Positions 1-7,007 are shown, counted from the stretch's first letter. The stretch: DNA of 33,432 nucleotides from Clostridia bacterium (GCA_017428025.1 JAFRRO010000072.1:1-33432); one strand, 5' to 3'. Notes: generated by a model from the sequence alone, not told the origin. Numbers and translations are program-made.

Positions 1-159
1 AAGACGGTGAAGATCACCGACGCAAAGACGTATCAGACGACGATCAAGAGCCTGAAATCCTCCACGACGTACTATGTACGGGTGCGATCCTATCACGAAT
101 TCGAGGGCATGACGTATTACGGCGGCTGGTCGAATGTGCTGACGGGCAAGACCAGATAA
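1..159 (+). CDS. C-terminal end of a surface protein with a fibronectin type III-like domain (partial)
   Basis: Only the last 52 codons lie in the window; the frame is open at base 1 and stops with TAA at 157-159. The visible part has a STTYYVRVRSY strand followed by YGGWSNV and a short GKTR end. This is the usual F-G strand region and C-terminal edge of a fibronectin type III domain, as found at the end of secreted Clostridia proteins. No sorting signal or membrane segment follows, so the protein is either released or anchored through its missing N-terminal part. Its function cannot be judged from this fragment. A strong hairpin terminator begins 15 bases after the stop. Confidence 0.7.
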   Translation, partial: KTVKITDAKTYQTTIKSLKSSTTYYVRVRSYHEFEGMTYYGGWSNVLTGKTR

Positions 160-173
160 ATCTCAGACGAAAC

Positions 174-201
174 AAAAGGACGCGTTACGGCGTCCTTTTT
201 T
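174..201. terminator. Bidirectional intrinsic terminator
   Basis: A 10-bp perfect stem (AAAAGGACGC / GCGTCCTTTT) with a six-base loop is followed by a T run on the plus strand and an A run upstream, so it works in both directions. It ends the plus-strand surface-protein gene and the minus-strand YlbJ-like gene, whose stop codon lies in the loop. Confidence 0.88.
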
Positions 202-1204
202 GACGCCCCAATCCGACGGTAAAGACGAATACGAACAGCAGACCGAGCGCGGCGGCGAGGGAGACGGTCAGCAGCGCCCAGGCGTTCTGTCGGATCTCGG
301 ATGCGCTTGCAAACGTCGGGACGATCGTTTCCGGCACAAAGAGCGGCGTGAGAATGCCGGTCAGAACGGCGGCGAGCAGCGCCGCGAGCGCCTTTGAACG
401 CGCATAGCGCAAAAGCCGGACCGGAAACTGCAACGCGGTCTGAAGATGGACGGACAGCCCGCCGAACTGCACGAACCACGCGGCAAGCGCAAGACGCACG
501 GACATGGGCAGCGGCAGCGCGGCGGCGGCGCGGACGCCGCAGGTCATTTCGAAACTGCCGAGCAGAACGGCAAGGACGGTGTTCTGCGGGATGTGAAACG
601 CCGATTGCAGCAGCGCGCCGAGTACGGATGCGAACACGATGCACCCGCCGATCACGCCGATCGTCTTGACACCGTCGCCGATCGCGTCGGGCAGATCGTT
701 CGGCAAAAGCCCGCGCGGCTCCGGCGCCTTCTTTGCATACAGACGCAGCAGCGGCAGCGCGAAAAGCAGCGCCGCGCCGTACACGCCAAGCAGCAGCGGG
801 ATTGCGCAGTTTAGGTTTCCGAAGAATCCGAGCGAAACGACCGACAGGAGAAAGACGGGATTCGGCAGATTGCAGCGCACGGCGACGCGTTCGGCGTCGG
901 CGTCGTCGAGCACCTTTTGACGCCGCAGTGCATCCGCAAGCTTCGCGCCGACCGGATACCCGAGAAGCGCGCCGCAGAGAAACAGCGCGACCGGCAAAAG
1001 TCGCGGCTTGACGCGCAGAAGCGCCCCGCTGCGCGCAAGCAGCGAGGCGGCGACCAGATACGGCAAAAGCGCAGGCAGCACGCGGCTCCACCAAAGCAGC
1101 GCCGCGTCTGCGGCGGATTCGGACACGGCTGCGGGATAGGCGAGCAGACCGGCAATCAGCAGCGCGGGCGCGATCCAGTCGAGCTTTTTCAGGAACGTTC
1201 TCAT
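185..1204 (-). CDS. YlbJ-like sporulation-type integral membrane protein
   Basis: The 339-residue protein is almost wholly hydrophobic, with about eight membrane segments. The conserved YlbJ/nucleoside-recognition (gate) signatures are visible: GYPVGAK at residues 82-88 and the RCNLPNPVF stretch at 110-118, followed by a GFFGN loop. In Bacillus, YlbJ is an integral membrane protein made under sigma-E and needed for spore cortex formation; the transported substrate, if any, is unknown. The protein is somewhat shorter than Bacillus YlbJ (about 400 residues). The ATG at 1204 has only a weak ribosome binding site (TAGGTT) and lies 33 bases after the patatin gene's stop, so it is probably translated from a patatin-ylbJ transcript. 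The family call is solid; the role in sporulation is inferred. Confidence 0.78.
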   Translation of the reverse strand: MRTFLKKLDWIAPALLIAGLLAYPAAVSESAADAALLWWSRVLPALLPYLVAASLLARSGALLRVKPRLLPVALFLCGALLGYPVGAKLADALRRQKVLDDADAERVAVRCNLPNPVFLLSVVSLGFFGNLNCAIPLLLGVYGAALLFALPLLRLYAKKAPEPRGLLPNDLPDAIGDGVKTIGVIGGCIVFASVLGALLQSAFHIPQNTVLAVLLGSFEMTCGVRAAAALPLPMSVRLALAAWFVQFGGLSVHLQTALQFPVRLLRYARSKALAALLAAVLTGILTPLFVPETIVPTFASASEIRQNAWALLTVSLAAALGLLFVFVFTVGLGRQKRTP

Positions 1205-1237
1205 ACGAGAACCTATGCGCCGGACGGGAAAATCTTG

Positions 1238-2020
1238 TCAGATTCCGAGCGCGTCGCGGATCGCGGGGAGCGCGGCAGACGCGGCGGCGCGTCCGACCTG
1301 GATGCTTCTTGCGGCGTCGTGCGGGATGATCTGTCCCATGAACGAGACGTCCGGCCGGATCAGCACGTCGGCGGGCTTCGGCGTCAGCCGGTTCATTGCG
1401 GCGCGCATGATGTCGACGGAACGGAACAGCACGCGGCGCACGTTTTCGCGCTTCGACTGATACGCGGGACCGATCGAGAGATCGACGGCAATCACGACGT
1501 CGGCGCCGTTTCTGCGCAGCACGTCGATCGGGAGTTCCTCGACCGTGCCGCCGTCGATGTAGGTATGCCCGTTGAGACGGACCGGCCGCAGCAGCCCCGG
1601 AATCGAGATGCTGGCGCGGACCGCCTGCGAGAGCGAGCCTTCGTGCAGATAGTGCGTTTCGCCGGTGTCGAGCTCGACGGCGGAGCACCAGAAGGGGATG
1701 CAGGTCTCGGAAAAGCTGCGGTCGTTCGTCACGATGCGGCAGAGCCGCAGAAACTTGTTGCCCGACAGCAGTCCGCTGCGAAACGGGTGCGGCACGTCGA
1801 GCACGTCGCGGCGTCCGAGAAACTGCGCGAACGTGCCGAGCGCGTACAGGTCCATTTCGGCGGCATACGCCGCGCCGAAGAACGCGCCGACCGACGCGCC
1901 GGAGATCAGATCGATCGGGATGCCCGCTTCCTCCAGAACCTGCAGCACGCCGATGTGCGCCATGCCGCGCATGCCGCCGGAACCCAGCGCCAGTCCCACG
2001 CGTTTATTTGTCTTCTGCAT
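1238..2020 (-). CDS. Patatin-like phospholipase (RssA/YlbK type)
   Basis: This 260-residue cytoplasmic serine hydrolase has the patatin landmarks in order: an oxyanion-hole glycine loop (GSGGMRG, residues 13-19), the nucleophile elbow GASVG with Ser43, and the catalytic Asp156 in YIDGG. The family hydrolyses acyl esters of phospholipids or lysophospholipids through a Ser-Asp dyad. The frame is open much further upstream, but the ATG at 2020 is chosen because CGGAGG sits seven bases before it and the longer version would run antisense through the deacetylase gene. Bacillus ylbK (patatin) is next to ylbJ, and the same pairing is seen here, which supports both calls. The natural substrate is unknown. 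Confidence 0.85.
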   Translation of the reverse strand: MQKTNKRVGLALGSGGMRGMAHIGVLQVLEEAGIPIDLISGASVGAFFGAAYAAEMDLYALGTFAQFLGRRDVLDVPHPFRSGLLSGNKFLRLCRIVTNDRSFSETCIPFWCSAVELDTGETHYLHEGSLSQAVRASISIPGLLRPVRLNGHTYIDGGTVEELPIDVLRRNGADVVIAVDLSIGPAYQSKRENVRRVLFRSVDIMRAAMNRLTPKPADVLIRPDVSFMGQIIPHDAARSIQVGRAAASAALPAIRDALGI

Positions 2021-2078
2021 ACTGCCTCCGAAAACGGTTTTCTTTAGTATGTGAGGGACGGTTTTGTTTATTCGAGTG

Positions 2079-2107
2079 TGGACAAACCGATTCGGTTGTG
2101 TTATACT
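2079..2107 (+). promoter_or_regulatory. Sigma-A promoter of the polysaccharide deacetylase gene, with a 13-bp inverted repeat in the spacer
   Basis: The -35 TGGACA (2079-2084) and -10 TATACT (2102-2107) are 17 bp apart, with an extended TGT just before the -10. A perfect inverted repeat, AACCGA-T-TCGGTT (2085-2097), fills most of the spacer and may be an operator. Confidence 0.72.
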
Positions 2108-2171
2108 AACTCCGGCAAATATCCCGCTCGATCGACAAAAAACGACGCGGGACAGGAGAGGAAACGAACCG

Positions 2172-3413
2172 ATGAAGAGATGGATACTGTGTCTGATGAT
2201 CGCGGCGCTGCTGCTTTGCGCGGCAATCGGATGCAACGAAACCGCGCAGCCCGTCGACGCCGAGGCGCAGAACACGCCGGAGCTGGTTGCGCTGCCCACG
2301 GAGGAGCTGCAGGAGTTTATCACGGCGATCCCGACCGATACGCCGACGCCTGAGCCGACGGAAACGCCGACGCCTGAGCCGACCGACACGCCGGAACCGA
2401 CCGATACGCCGGAGCCGACCGCGACGCCGGAACCGACCGCAACGCCGGAGCCGACCGCAACGCTGGAACCGGTCGTCGTCTTTACCGATGATTTCATGCT
2501 CGTTTCGCCCGAAAAGGATGTGCGCGTCGGCGCAAAGGTCGTCGATTCCGCATCGGTGCCGAATCCCGCGAACGTGGAGATCCGTCTTGCGGACGGCACG
2601 GTAGTCGGAACCGGAAAGGTGAAGGCGAAGGGGGATAACAAGATTACGATCAAACTTCCGCAAGGCTGTCCCGCCCGCACCGATCTGTATCTCTATCTGG
2701 AAGGCACGGAATATCCGGTCCACATGCGCAGCGTCGCGGTGATCGACAACGACTACGCGCCGGTGAACGGCAACTATGAACGCGGCGACAAGATGTGCGC
2801 GTTCACGTTCGACTGCGCATACGGCGAAACGAACACCGACTGGCTGCTGGACGTGCTCGACGAATACAACATCAAATGCACGTTCTTCATGACCGGCAAC
2901 TGGATGGGCAATCACGGACGCTGGATCGAACGCATGATCGAAGCCGGTCACGAGATCGGCAGCCATTCCGTCTCGCATCCGCGCATGATCAAGCTGGACA
3001 CGAACGCGATCCGAAAGCAGATCGAGCCGACGGTGAATCTGATGCTCGAAAAGCACGGCTACCGGATCCACCTGTTCCGTCCGCCGTACGGCGCGACGAA
3101 CGCGAAGATCAATACGATCTCGCGCTTCTACGGGCTGGAGGTCATTCGCTGGGGACAGACGTCGAAGGATGCGACGGAGACCTACACCGGCGAAGCGATC
3201 CGCAAGCTGCTGCTGAAGGAGACGGAGCCGGGAGACATCATCCTGTGCCATAACGGCGCGAAGGAGCTCAAGAAATACCTGAAGCCGGTGCTTGACGAGC
3301 TGATCGCGCGCGGCTACACCTTCTGCACAGTGTCCGAGCTGATGGGCTGGGAGTGGGACGACACCTACACCGATCGCGAAGCGCGCATAGCCGCAGGGGA
3401 AACGTTTGAATAA
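2172..3413 (+). CDS. Lipoprotein polysaccharide deacetylase (NodB/CE4 domain)
   Basis: The 413-residue protein begins with a lipoprotein signal (hydrophobic stretch ending in AAIGC, lipid-bearing Cys21). A Thr-Pro-Glu linker (about residues 57-100), a beta-rich spacer domain and a C-terminal NodB domain follow. The NodB motifs are TFDCAYG (Asp214), HSVSH (His265/His269), RPPYG (Arg303) and LCHNG (His360). CE4 enzymes remove N-acetyl groups from peptidoglycan or related glycans outside the membrane. The residue after Asp214 is Cys rather than the usual second Asp, as in FDxxWG-type relatives of PdaA/PdaB, so metal use may be altered. The ATG at 2172 follows AGGAG by about ten bases and gives a complete signal peptide; an upstream in-frame ATG at 2064 lies before the promoter -10. 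A strong terminator follows. Confidence 0.88.
   Translation: MKRWILCLMIAALLLCAAIGCNETAQPVDAEAQNTPELVALPTEELQEFITAIPTDTPTPEPTETPTPEPTDTPEPTDTPEPTATPEPTATPEPTATLEPVVVFTDDFMLVSPEKDVRVGAKVVDSASVPNPANVEIRLADGTVVGTGKVKAKGDNKITIKLPQGCPARTDLYLYLEGTEYPVHMRSVAVIDNDYAPVNGNYERGDKMCAFTFDCAYGETNTDWLLDVLDEYNIKCTFFMTGNWMGNHGRWIERMIEAGHEIGSHSVSHPRMIKLDTNAIRKQIEPTVNLMLEKHGYRIHLFRPPYGATNAKINTISRFYGLEVIRWGQTSKDATETYTGEAIRKLLLKETEPGDIILCHNGAKELKKYLKPVLDELIARGYTFCTVSELMGWEWDDTYTDREARIAAGETFE
2340..2474 (+). repeat. 18-bp tandem coding repeat (Thr-Pro-Glu-Pro-Thr linker)
   Basis: About seven degenerate copies of an 18-base unit (ACG CCG GAA CCG ACC plus GAT or GCN) encode a TPEPT(D/A) ladder. The linker separates the lipid anchor of the deacetylase from its outer domains. 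Such repeats can change copy number by slippage, which would alter linker length without shifting frame. Confidence 0.8.
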
Positions 3414-3428
3414 CCGAACCGCAAAAGA

Positions 3429-3466
3429 GAACCGCCCGGTGTTTTCCGGGCGATTCTGTTTTTTTT
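3429..3466 (+). terminator. Intrinsic terminator of the deacetylase gene
   Basis: The stem GAACCGCCCGG / CCGGGCGATTC has one mismatch and a short loop, and is followed by an eight-base T run. It starts 16 bases after the deacetylase stop and ends next to the minus-strand small frame. Confidence 0.87.
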
Positions 3467-3468
3467 GT

Positions 3469-3606
3469 TCAGTCGGCGATACGGCGACAGAACACGTCGA
3501 TTTCCGCATCCGTCATGCCGACGGAGCCGAGAAACCGGCGTGCGTATGCGGACAGGTCCGCGGTCGTGATGTCGACGGAATCGTCGTTCACGATATAACG
3601 AATCAT
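3469..3606 (-). CDS. Small hypothetical protein (45 residues)
   Basis: This frame encodes a 45-residue acidic peptide (MIRYIVNDD start, CRRIAD end). Its codon choice (GAC, ATC, GTC, CTG, GCG) matches the host's third-position bias, which argues for real coding. It starts at the codon directly after the TGA of the next small frame upstream, in the same reading frame, and has no ribosome binding site of its own. It could be reached by stop-start coupling or by readthrough, or the two halves could be one gene split by a point mutation. I do not recognise a family. Confidence 0.4.
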   Translation of the reverse strand: MIRYIVNDDSVDITTADLSAYARRFLGSVGMTDAEIDVFCRRIAD

Positions 3607-3717
3607 TCATTCAGAATACAGCGAACGGAAATCTCCCTTTTCCAGGTAGCCTTTCACCTTGCCGAGATAAACGCCGCCGAACTCCGTCTCATGAAGGGTT
3701 CTCCTTATTTCGGACAT
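3607..3717 (-). CDS. Small hypothetical frame ending in TGA directly before the next frame (36 residues)
   Basis: From ATG 3717 the frame gives 36 residues and stops at TGA 3607-3609. From about codon 9 on, the residues (FGGVYLGKVKGYLEKGDFR) and codon use look like protein. The first codons (ATA AGG AGA) look instead like a ribosome binding site, AAGGAG, followed eight bases later by an ATG in another frame that yields only 12 codons. This may be a decayed or frameshifted gene start. It is read away from aldolase, just beyond a long hairpin. I recognise no family. Confidence 0.3.
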   Translation of the reverse strand: MSEIRRTLHETEFGGVYLGKVKGYLEKGDFRSLYSE

Positions 3718-3720
3718 GGG

Positions 3721-3752
3721 AAGCGCCTGTTCCCCGAAAGGAACAGGCGCTT
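3721..3752 (-). terminator. Long hairpin after aldolase, without a U tract
   Basis: A perfect 13-bp stem (AAGCGCCTGTTCC / GGAACAGGCGCTT) with a six-base loop begins 10 bases after the aldolase stop. Neither strand has a T run after it, so it may protect the mRNA end or be a processing site rather than a classical terminator. In the minus direction, the ATG of the 36-residue frame follows three bases later. Confidence 0.55.
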
Positions 3753-3762
3753 GAATCGCGGA

Positions 3763-4746
3763 TTATGCTTTGCCGTTGCAGCCGAGCACGTCGACCAGCT
3801 TATGCTGAACCATCTTCTGGATGGCGGCACGGGCGGGCTTGAGGTACTGACGCGGATCGAAGTGATCCGGATGCTCGTTGAAGTACTGACGGATGCAGGC
3901 CGTCATCGCAAGGCGCAGGTCGGAGTCGATGTTGATCTTGCAGACCGCCATGCGCGCGGCTTCACGAAGCTGTTCCTCGGGGATGCCGACCGCGTCGGGC
4001 ATCTTGCCGCCGTTCTCGTTGATGATCTTCACGAACTCCTGCGGGACCGAGGAGGAACCGTGCAGAACGATCGGGAAGCCGGGGAGACGCTTTTCGACCT
4101 CGCGGAGGATGTCGAAGCGGAGGGGCGGGGGAACGAGCAGGCCCTGTTCGTTGCGGGTGCACTGCGCTGCCGTGAACTTGTAGGCGCCGTGGCTCGTGCC
4201 GATCGCGATTGCCAGCGAGTCGCAGCCGGTGCTCTCGACGAATTCCTGCACATCGTCCGGATGCGTATAGGAGGAATCCTCGGCGGAAACGTTGACCTCG
4301 TCTTCGACGCCTGCCAGCGTACCGAGCTCCGCCTCGACGACCACGCCGTGATCGTGCGCATACTCGACGACCTGCTTGGTGATCGCGATGTTCTCCTTGA
4401 GCGGGAGGCCGGACTTGTCGATCATGACGGAGGTGAAGCCGCCGTCGATGCAGCTCTTGCAGAGCTCGAAGCTGTCGCCGTGGTCCAGATGGACGCAGAT
4501 CGGCAGATCAAAGCCGGCGTTCTGCTCCGCATCCTCGATCGCCGCTTCGATGAGCTTCATGAGGTAGATGTGGTTCGCATAGGCGCGGGCGCCCTTCGAC
4601 ACCTGCAGGATCAACGGAGCGCGCTCCGCGATCGCCGCCGCGGTGATGCCCTGGATGATCTCCATGTTGTTGACGTTGAATGCGCCGATCGCGTATCCGC
4701 CGTCGTATGCCTTTTTGAACATTTCGGTACTTGTTACAATAGCCAT
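3763..4746 (-). CDS. fba: Class II fructose-1,6-bisphosphate aldolase
   Basis: This 327-residue zinc enzyme splits fructose-1,6-bisphosphate into glyceraldehyde-3-phosphate and dihydroxyacetone phosphate in glycolysis and gluconeogenesis. Catalytic and metal residues are visible: HLDHGD with Asp88 and the zinc ligand His89, EAELG near residue 138, GTSHGAYKF with His186, and VLHGSSSVP with His229. Length and motif order fit a complete, active enzyme. The ATG at 4746 is preceded by AAAGGAG. It is transcribed alone from a strong promoter that shares its -35 hexamer with the divergent glycosyltransferase gene. Two tiny frames lie downstream past a hairpin. Confidence 0.96.
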   Translation of the reverse strand: MAIVTSTEMFKKAYDGGYAIGAFNVNNMEIIQGITAAAIAERAPLILQVSKGARAYANHIYLMKLIEAAIEDAEQNAGFDLPICVHLDHGDSFELCKSCIDGGFTSVMIDKSGLPLKENIAITKQVVEYAHDHGVVVEAELGTLAGVEDEVNVSAEDSSYTHPDDVQEFVESTGCDSLAIAIGTSHGAYKFTAAQCTRNEQGLLVPPPLRFDILREVEKRLPGFPIVLHGSSSVPQEFVKIINENGGKMPDAVGIPEEQLREAARMAVCKINIDSDLRLAMTACIRQYFNEHPDHFDPRQYLKPARAAIQKMVQHKLVDVLGCNGKA

Positions 4747-4778
4747 AAACGATCTCCTTTGCAGAATTTTACAAGTTC

Positions 4779-4807
4779 ATTATATAACTCCGGAAAAGGA
4801 ATTGCAA
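4779..4807 (-). promoter_or_regulatory. Sigma-A promoter of fba
   Basis: On the minus strand, the -35 TTGCAA (4802-4807) and the perfect -10 TATAAT (4779-4784) are separated by exactly 17 bp. The -35 hexamer is its own reverse complement and also fits the divergent promoter. Confidence 0.85.
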
Positions 4808-4830
4808 CCGAAACTTTTTTGCGGTATACT
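4802..4830 (+). promoter_or_regulatory. Sigma-A promoter of the glycosyltransferase gene
   Basis: The same palindromic TTGCAA (4802-4807) is read as the plus-strand -35, with -10 TATACT (4825-4830) 17 bp downstream. The expected transcript start near 4837 rules out the ATG at 4831 and supports the start at 4858. Confidence 0.78.
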
Positions 4831-4857
4831 ATGAAAAACAACAATCCGGAGGCAGCG

Positions 4858-5799
4858 ATGGCAGAAAAAATGCTTTCCTTGATCATTCCCGTCTACTACG
4901 AAGAGGAAGTTTTGCTGGAATCCTACCGCCGCATGGACGCGGCGATGCGTTCCACCGGGCATCCGTATGAGATCATCTACGTCAACGACGGCAGCCGCGA
5001 CGGCACGATGCGCGAGCTCCGGCAGCTTGCGAAGGCGCATCCGGACACGGTCAAGGTCTATTCCTTCTCCCGCAATTTCGGGCATCAGCTGGCGGTCACC
5101 TGCGGCATGGACCACGCGAAGGGCGACGCGCTGATCATCATTGACGTCGACCTGCAGGATCCGCCGGAGCTGATTCCGAAGATGGTTGAGATGTGGAAGG
5201 ACGGCGCGGACATCGTCTACGGCAAGCGGCTGAAGCGCAAGGGCGAAACGGTGTTCAAGAAGCTGACCGCAAAGCTCTATTACCGGCTGCTCTCGTGGAT
5301 GAGCGCGTATCCGATCCCGCTCGACACCGGCGATTTCCGGCTTCTGGACCGCAAGGTTGCGAACGTGTTTCTGAAGATGCGCGAGCAGGCGCGGTTCTTG
5401 CGCGGAATGTCCGCGTGGATGGGCTTTGAAGCCGTGCCGATCGAGTACGTGCGCGAGGAACGCGCGGCGGGCAAGACGAAGTACACGCTCAAGAAGATGC
5501 TCAAGCTCGCGTGCGACGGGATCTTCAACTTCTCCTCGAAGCCGCTGGAGCTGCCGTTCGGCATCGGCGTCGCGCTCGGCGTGCTCGGCGTGCTCGGGCT
5601 GGTTGCGATGATCGTCTTGACCGCGATCTTCGGAACGGCGTGTCCGCAATGGCTCTGGGCGGTTGCGGGCGGCGTGCTGCTGTTTGCGCTGCTGTTCGGA
5701 TTCATGGGCGTCTACGGCATGTATCTCGGCAGAATGTACGACGAACTCAAAGGGCGTCCGCTGTACATCGTCGCCGAAGAACTGAATACGGAAAAATAA
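4858..5799 (+). CDS. Membrane glycosyltransferase family 2 (DPM1/GtrB/CsbB type)
   Basis: The 313-residue protein has an N-terminal GT-A domain (LSLIIPVYYEEE at the start, VNDGSRDGT near residue 45, and DVDLQDPPE with the metal-binding Asp96 and Asp98) and two C-terminal membrane helices (about 235-258 and 265-287). Family members move a sugar from a nucleotide to a polyprenyl phosphate on the inner membrane face, for cell-wall polymer or lipid modification. The acceptor here is unknown. The start at 4858 is chosen because CGGAGG lies five bases upstream and the promoter -10 abuts an earlier in-frame ATG. It is a single gene between a promoter shared with fba and a bidirectional terminator. 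Confidence 0.9.
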   Translation: MAEKMLSLIIPVYYEEEVLLESYRRMDAAMRSTGHPYEIIYVNDGSRDGTMRELRQLAKAHPDTVKVYSFSRNFGHQLAVTCGMDHAKGDALIIIDVDLQDPPELIPKMVEMWKDGADIVYGKRLKRKGETVFKKLTAKLYYRLLSWMSAYPIPLDTGDFRLLDRKVANVFLKMREQARFLRGMSAWMGFEAVPIEYVREERAAGKTKYTLKKMLKLACDGIFNFSSKPLELPFGIGVALGVLGVLGLVAMIVLTAIFGTACPQWLWAVAGGVLLFALLFGFMGVYGMYLGRMYDELKGRPLYIVAEELNTEK

Positions 5800-5812
5800 G
5801 ATGGAGTGAAAC

Positions 5813-5841
5813 AAATCCCTGTGTCGATCACAGGGATTTTT
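5813..5841. terminator. Bidirectional intrinsic terminator
   Basis: An 11-bp stem (AAATCCCTGTG / CACAGGGATTT) with a five-base loop has T runs on both outgoing strands. It ends the glycosyltransferase gene and overlaps the stop of the convergent YjbR-EVE-like gene. Confidence 0.9.
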
Positions 5842-6892
5842 CGTATTCCAGAAATGCGGCTGTCACCGTGCGCGGACCGCGGACCGCGCGGATGCCGAGC
5901 TCGCAGAGCTTTGAGAACGGCAGCGCGTCCGGCGCGTAGGTTTTGAGCCTGCGGATGCGCATGACGCGGCGGATGCAAACGTTCGGATCGTCATAGGCAT
6001 AGGGGAGATTCACGGCGACCGCTTCGCAGCGGTAGCGCACGGCGGACACCGGCGCGCCGACGTACAGATACACGATGTCGCCGATCCGGACGTCGCTCGA
6101 CTGCTTCCAGAGGATTTCCTCGCTCTTTGCAAAGGCGGCGTCGACGTCGTAATAGCGCGGATTGCCCGGCACGATCCAGTTCGTCCGCCCGTCCTGCGAC
6201 GTCTTTTTCCCGCCGCGCGCGGCGAAGCTCCGGCTTCGGTCGAGCAGTTCGAGCACCGTTTCGTCCGGCACGGTATCGTCCAGCAGCACGCTGATCCATT
6301 CCGGACGCTTCATGTGATAGGCGGGGAAGATGCCGGGGATCGCGGTCAGCGCCCCAAAGCGGTCCGGGTCGATCTTGAGGTTGACGACCTCGACCTTCGG
6401 CGCGGCCTCCGCCGGTTCCTTCGTCAGCAGCGAGCGCTTGATGTCCATGACGAGACCGTACCACTTGCGCGTGTCGGGATGGCGGAACGCCGCATAGGTT
6501 TTTGCGGTACGGAACGGATGGTCGAACCGGTCGCCGTACCGGCGCTCAAGCGCGAGCGTGATGCGGTTGGTCTGAGGGAAAATGAAAGGCTCCTCCATAA
6601 AGCACTGCGCCGCGATGCGCGAAAGGATCGCCTGATAGCCTTCGCGGACGCTTCCGACGAACGCGCCGACGCCCGCTTCCGTGCGGATCGGCAGGTATTC
6701 CTCCTCGAGATCGCAGTCGACGACGCTTCCGTACACGTCGCCCGCTTCGTCGATCAGAATCTCCGCGCGAAACGCGCCGTCCAGAAACGGTTCGGCATAG
6801 CGATAGCCGTCCGGCGTTTGCACGAATCCGAACGGTTCAAGCGCATCCGGGCGCACAACGCGCCGCAAAAACGGTTCCTTTTCCGAAAACAT
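5828..6892 (-). CDS. MmcQ/YjbR-family protein with a C-terminal EVE-like domain
   Basis: The 354-residue cytoplasmic protein appears to have three parts. An N-terminal region (about 1-115) resembles the extension seen in longer YjbR proteins. The YjbR/CyaY-like core (about 125-235) carries WYGLVMD, GIFPAYHM and the PEWISVLLD-DTVP stretch typical of the family. The C-terminal part (about 245-335; WIVPGNPRYYD, IGDIVYLYVG) reads like an EVE/PUA-like fold, which in other proteins binds modified bases. YjbR proteins are annotated as DNA-binding, but their role is not established. The ATG at 6892 is preceded by AAAGGA; the longer in-frame ATG at 6967 would lie upstream of the promoter. It is a single gene, divergent from the first MscS unit. 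Confidence 0.8.
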   Translation of the reverse strand: MFSEKEPFLRRVVRPDALEPFGFVQTPDGYRYAEPFLDGAFRAEILIDEAGDVYGSVVDCDLEEEYLPIRTEAGVGAFVGSVREGYQAILSRIAAQCFMEEPFIFPQTNRITLALERRYGDRFDHPFRTAKTYAAFRHPDTRKWYGLVMDIKRSLLTKEPAEAAPKVEVVNLKIDPDRFGALTAIPGIFPAYHMKRPEWISVLLDDTVPDETVLELLDRSRSFAARGGKKTSQDGRTNWIVPGNPRYYDVDAAFAKSEEILWKQSSDVRIGDIVYLYVGAPVSAVRYRCEAVAVNLPYAYDDPNVCIRRVMRIRRLKTYAPDALPFSKLCELGIRAVRGPRTVTAAFLEYEKSL

Positions 6893-6916
6893 GATTTCCT
6901 TTCTTTCCGCGGGTGA

Positions 6917-6946
6917 TTGACAGCTTGCCGCAGAACACAGTATACT
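6917..6946 (+). promoter_or_regulatory. Sigma-A promoter of the first MscS unit
   Basis: The consensus -35 TTGACA (6917-6922) and -10 TATACT (6941-6946) are 18 bp apart. The -10 overlaps that of the divergent gene. Confidence 0.83.
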
Positions 6947-6967
6947 ATATACAGCCATAATTCGCAA
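6939..6967 (-). promoter_or_regulatory. Sigma-A promoter of the YjbR-EVE-like gene
   Basis: On the minus strand, -35 TTGCGA (6962-6967) and -10 TATACT (6939-6944) have a 17-bp spacer. Because AGTATACT is palindromic, the two opposing -10 boxes share four bases, so polymerases at the two promoters should exclude each other. Confidence 0.65.
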
Positions 6968-7007
6968 GCGGCTGCGGTCGGATTCCGTTCCCGCGAAAGG
7001 AGCTCAT

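Noticed and set aside
2340..2474. Possible CRISPR or intergenic satellite
   Set aside because: The repeat is in frame inside a gene, has no unique spacers, and encodes a protein linker.
2021..2680. N-terminal extension of the patatin gene with Ser-Val-Gly-Ser repeats
   Set aside because: It is the antisense translation of the TPEPT repeat; the ribosome binding site and the patatin fold start place the true start at 2020.
3607..3609. TGA as a selenocysteine codon
   Set aside because: No convincing SECIS-like hairpin is seen right after the TGA, and an ATG follows directly; coupling or mutation is simpler.
3406..4857. Long plus-strand extension upstream of the glycosyltransferase
   Set aside because: It runs antisense through aldolase and upstream of the glycosyltransferase promoter.
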